Origin: Acidobacteriota bacterium
Lineage (GTDB): Bacteria > Acidobacteriota > Terriglobia > Terriglobales > Acidobacteriaceae
NCBI GenBank assembly: GCA_021781255.1
Contig: JAJXXG010000772.1
Location: 1 to 17,013, forward strand
Direction: 5' to 3'
Length of the DNA stretch: 17,013 nt
Positions 14,223 to 17,013 of this stretch are shown here, piece by piece. The notes beneath the pieces were generated by a model. The model did no database searches, was not told the DNA's origin, and worked only from the letters and a program-made list of their open reading frames with translations. The stretch's first letter is position 1; the number at the start of each line of letters is the position of its first letter. The translations under genes and the position numbers were made by a program.

Positions 14223-15574
14223 CCGGATCTGAACATTTGAGCAATCGAAACACATCCCGCCACACGTGGTTTCCCGTTCTGATTGGAATGGCGCTTACGG
14301 CCGCTCCCGCGCTGCTTCAAGGGCAGGTATCTCTGACGACTGTGGTGGATCTTGCGCAGCGCAACAGCGGCGAGGTGCAGCTGGCAGAGGCCGATGTGCA
14401 GAAAGCCGCGGCGGCGCTTTCAGAAAGCAAGGACGTCGTCATTCCTTCCGTGCTTTTGAGCACGGGGCTCCCAACGTTTCCTGAAGTTGGCTTCACGGGC
14501 ACTCCGCCGTCAATATGGACGGCCACCGTGCAGTCGCTGGTATTCGGGGTTCCGCAGAAGCGCTACATTGATGCGGCGCGCTTTGGCTTGCAGGCGGCCA
14601 GTTCCAATCTGAGCGACGCCCGAGAGCAGGTGGCGCTGGATGCCTCAACAGCCTACATTGAGCTGGATACGGTCAATCGCGAACTGGACGCCGCCCATGA
14701 ACAGGAAGGCTACGCAAGCAGGCTGGTGGCAATCGAGCAGGAGCGTGCCGAAGCAGGCGTGGACCCGCTGAGCGAGCTTTTGCAGGCGCGGCTGACGGCG
14801 GCAGAGATCAAGCTGAAGCGGCTGCAACTTGAGTCGCGCGCGGGCACGCTTGCCACGCAACTGGCGTCGCTCACAGGGCTGCCAGCCGAGTCAATGATGC
14901 CGGTGCATGCCAGCATTCCAGAGATTCCGAAGATCAACGGCAATGGGCCTGCGCGCCCGCGAGCGGGCATTGGAGCCGCGCAGCTGCTGGCGCGCTCAAA
15001 ACAGCAACTGGCCAAAGGCGACAAAGAATTCAATTACCTGCCGCAACTGAGCTTCATCGCGCAATACAATCGCAACACGACGCTGCTGAACAGCGTCAAT
15101 TCCTACTTTTCAAAGCCCCTGCCGGCGAACAACTTCAGTTCGGGAATTGCGATTCAAGTGCCGCTGCTTGACATGTGGCATCGCGCCAAGGCGCGGGAGT
15201 CGGCAGCAGACGCTCTGCGGGCCAAAGTCGAAGCGGAGCAGGCGGAGCGACAGAGCGATATCCAGATTGCCTCGCTCACGGGCAGCCTGCGTGAACTGGA
15301 TGCGCTGGCAGAAGTGGCCAGCCTGAAGCAGCAGATCGCCGGCGAGCAGCTGAAGACCGTGCTGACGCAATTGGATCTGGGCAATGGCGCAGGAACCGGG
15401 CCGGGCGCGCCGTCGCAGCTTTCACCCAAGGCCGAGCAACTGGCCCGCATTGATGAACGCCAGAAGCTGGAAGATGCTCTGAATGCAGGATTTGATCTCG
15501 ACAAGGCGCGCCTGAGCCTGTTGCGCGCATTGGGACACATGGAAGACTGGCTGCACGAGTTGCACAACCGGTAG
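14219..15574 (+). CDS. TolC-family outer-membrane efflux channel protein
   Basis: A 451-residue outer-membrane factor of the TolC/OEP family, expected to form the trimeric exit duct of an export system. A signal peptide (about residues 20-36, WFPVLIGMALTAAPALLQGQ) precedes two OEP repeats: first LTTVVDLAQRNSGEVQLAEADVQKA, second GIGAAQLLARSKQQLAKGDKEFNYLPQLSF. Long Ala/Glu/Gln helices follow each, and beta-strand segments such as FSSGIAIQVPLLDM occur between them. The start is taken as TTG 14219, which overlaps the TPR stop (TTGA) and has CAGGAC about nine bases upstream. A second TTG at 14236 is possible. It ends the operon, and hpnJ begins about 56 bases later. Confidence 0.92.
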   Translation: MTGSEHLSNRNTSRHTWFPVLIGMALTAAPALLQGQVSLTTVVDLAQRNSGEVQLAEADVQKAAAALSESKDVVIPSVLLSTGLPTFPEVGFTGTPPSIWTATVQSLVFGVPQKRYIDAARFGLQAASSNLSDAREQVALDASTAYIELDTVNRELDAAHEQEGYASRLVAIEQERAEAGVDPLSELLQARLTAAEIKLKRLQLESRAGTLATQLASLTGLPAESMMPVHASIPEIPKINGNGPARPRAGIGAAQLLARSKQQLAKGDKEFNYLPQLSFIAQYNRNTTLLNSVNSYFSKPLPANNFSSGIAIQVPLLDMWHRAKARESAADALRAKVEAEQAERQSDIQIASLTGSLRELDALAEVASLKQQIAGEQLKTVLTQLDLGNGAGTGPGAPSQLSPKAEQLARIDERQKLEDALNAGFDLDKARLSLLRALGHMEDWLHELHNR

Positions 15575-15617
15575 CGCGACGTTTCCCCTTTTGGAATGCT
15601 CAAAAAAGCCGGAATGG

Positions 15618-15623
15618 TAGAAT
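15618..15623 (+). promoter_or_regulatory. Candidate -10 box (TAGAAT) upstream of hpnJ
   Basis: TAGAAT ends seven bases before the first ATG (15631). GAAGGG (15625-15630) would instead serve as ribosome site for the second in-frame ATG (15637) at six bases. No clear -35 and no terminator is seen in the 56-base gap after the TolC gene, so read-through from that operon is also possible. Confidence 0.35.
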
Positions 15624-15630
15624 TGAAGGG

Positions 15631-17013
15631 ATGCCTATGCCTTTGAAAACGCTGTTTCTGAACCCGCCGTCTTTTGAGAATTTTGACGGTGGCGCGAGCT
15701 CACGCTGGCCGGCGACGCGTGAGATTGAGTCCTACTGGTACCCCGTGTGGCTGACCTACCCGGCCGGCCTGCTGGAAGGATCGCGGCTGCTGGATGCGCC
15801 GCCTCACCACGTCTCCGCCGAGGAGACCATCAAGATCTGCAAGGACTATGAGTTCCTTGTGCTGTTCACCTCCACGGTGGGCTGGGAGGGCGATCAGCGA
15901 TTGGCCGAGGCCATCAAAGCAGCGAATCCCTCCATTCGCATTGCGTTCGTAGGGCCGCCGGTGACCACCTCTCCCGACAAGGCGCTGAATGAGTGCTCCG
16001 CGCTGGACTTCATCTGCCGCCGTGAGTTCGATTACTCGGTGGTTGAGTTTGCGCAGGGCAAGCCGCTCAATGAGATTCTCGGCATCAGCTACAAGCAGGA
16101 CGGGAAGGTCATTCACAATCCCGATCGCCCGCAGGTCGAAGACCTGGACGCGATGCCCTGGGCCACGAAGATTTACAAGCGCGATCTGGACGTGACGCGC
16201 TATAACGTACCCTTTCTGCTGCATCCGTATATCGCGCTCTACTCCACGCGCGGATGCCCGGCGCAGTGTACGTTCTGCCTGTGGCCGCAGACGCTGAGCG
16301 GGCATGCGTGGCGCAAGCGCTCGACGGACGATGTGGCCGCCGAGCTGGCATGGGCCAAGCAGAACTTTCCCGAGGTAAAGGAGTTCTTCTTCGACGACGA
16401 CACCTTCAATATCCAGAAGGGCCGCACCATTGAGCTGTGCGAAAAGTTGAAGCCTCTTGGTCTTACCTGGAGCTGCACTTCGCGCGTGACCACGGACTAC
16501 GACACCCTCAAGGCGATGAAGGAAGCCGGATGCCGCCTGCTCATCGTGGGCTTCGAGTCCGGCGACCCGCAGATTCTGAAGAACATCAAGAAGGGCGCAA
16601 CTGTGGAACGCGCGCGCGCCTTCGCCAAGGATTGCCGCGACCTGGGCCTCACGATTCATGGCGACTTCATTCTGGGCCTGCCCGGCGAGACGAAGGAGTC
16701 GATCCGCAACACGATCAACTTTGCCAAGACGCTGGATGTGGAAACCATTCAAGTGTCGATCGCGCACGCCTATCCCGGCACCGAGTTCTACGAGTTTGCA
16801 AAGGCCAACAACTTCATCACCAACGAGCGCATGGAAGACGGCGGCGGCCACCAGATGGCGCATATCGAATATCCTGGCTTGCCCGTCGACTACGTGATGG
16901 AGATGGTGCACCGCTTTTACGACGAGTACTACTTCCGGCCCAAGGCAGCCTTCCGCGTGATCTGGAAAGCGGTCGTCAACCGCGACCTGCCGCGGCTTTA
17001 TGTCGAAGCAAAG
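15631..17013 (+). CDS. hpnJ: Hopanoid biosynthesis radical SAM protein HpnJ (3' end cut by window edge)
   Basis: The frame runs open for 461 codons to the window end. The N-terminus KTLFLNPPSFENFDGGASSR and the SYWYPVWLTYPAGLLEG segment are diagnostic for HpnJ. Residues about 1-145 form a B12-binding-like Rossmann domain (VLFTSTVGWEGD, IAFVGPPVTT). The radical SAM barrel follows, with the [4Fe-4S] motif Cys-x3-Cys-x2-Cys in RGCPAQCTFC (Cys207, 211 and 214 from the second ATG), then FFFDDDTFN, LLIVGFESG and GDFILGLPGET. In Burkholderia, HpnJ with HpnI and HpnK is needed for the cyclitol ether head group of bacteriohopanetetrol, HpnJ being assigned the ring contraction of the attached sugar. 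Starts at 15631 or 15637 are both possible; the second has the better ribosome site. Length is near full for the family, so few residues should be missing. hpnI and hpnK are not visible and may follow. Confidence 0.88.
   Translation, partial: MPMPLKTLFLNPPSFENFDGGASSRWPATREIESYWYPVWLTYPAGLLEGSRLLDAPPHHVSAEETIKICKDYEFLVLFTSTVGWEGDQRLAEAIKAANPSIRIAFVGPPVTTSPDKALNECSALDFICRREFDYSVVEFAQGKPLNEILGISYKQDGKVIHNPDRPQVEDLDAMPWATKIYKRDLDVTRYNVPFLLHPYIALYSTRGCPAQCTFCLWPQTLSGHAWRKRSTDDVAAELAWAKQNFPEVKEFFFDDDTFNIQKGRTIELCEKLKPLGLTWSCTSRVTTDYDTLKAMKEAGCRLLIVGFESGDPQILKNIKKGATVERARAFAKDCRDLGLTIHGDFILGLPGETKESIRNTINFAKTLDVETIQVSIAHAYPGTEFYEFAKANNFITNERMEDGGGHQMAHIEYPGLPVDYVMEMVHRFYDEYYFRPKAAFRVIWKAVVNRDLPRLYVEAK

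Noticed and set aside
15700..16911. A 403-codon minus-strand open frame opposite hpnJ
   Set aside because: The plus frame encodes all HpnJ motifs in full. The antisense translation shows no family resemblance and looks like reversed codon bias.

Overview
This is a 17 kb GC-rich chromosomal window, densely coding on both strands, from a Gram-negative bacterium. The gene repertoire fits an Acidobacteriota member, most likely of the Acidobacteriaceae/Terriglobia type: hpnJ-type hopanoid side-chain chemistry, a MEP-pathway ispG, a secreted GH31 glucosidase, an adaptor/TolC export operon and a lone CpsB/YwqE-type phosphatase. The assignment is an inference from gene content and protein style. No rRNA or other taxonomic marker is present. 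No tRNA, rRNA, CRISPR array, insertion sequence or phage gene was recognised, and no stretch above 300 bases lacks a gene.

Layout, left to right. (1) 1-4628, plus strand: the 3' end of a formiminotransferase-cyclodeaminase-type folate enzyme, a DUF2306 membrane protein, a large exported GH31 alpha-glucosidase followed by a terminator-like hairpin, and purQ. (2) 4663-5511: a PHP-domain CpsB/YwqE-like tyrosine phosphatase just after purQ. It converges on a minus-strand pair (5508-6864): a short-chain dehydrogenase and, upstream of it, a secreted beta-sandwich protein with an Ala/Lys/Asp-rich tail. (3) 7025-8891, plus strand: ispG and a small exported protein of unknown role. (4) 8896-11912, minus strand: queF, then a Spinster-like MFS transporter, then a membrane-anchored family 2 glycosyltransferase. 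(5) 12025-15574, plus strand: a tightly coupled three-gene operon of periplasmic adaptor (HlyD/MFP), exported TPR protein and TolC-like outer-membrane channel, joined by 4-base start/stop overlaps and without a recognisable inner-membrane pump. (6) 15631 to the window edge: a radical SAM protein of the HpnJ type, nearly complete, cut by the window end.

How the genes relate. ispG (isoprenoid precursors) and hpnJ (hopanoid side-chain ring contraction) lie at the two ends of one terpenoid route. The membrane glycosyltransferase and the Spinster-like carrier between them are plausible lipid-handling proteins, and the export operon abuts hpnJ. That link is inference, since the remaining genes are ordinary housekeeping. 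The most system-like signals are the pump-less adaptor-TPR-TolC operon beside hpnJ, and repeated TANNNT boxes 6-10 bases upstream of start codons that lack clear Shine-Dalgarno sequences, which suggest leaderless transcripts.
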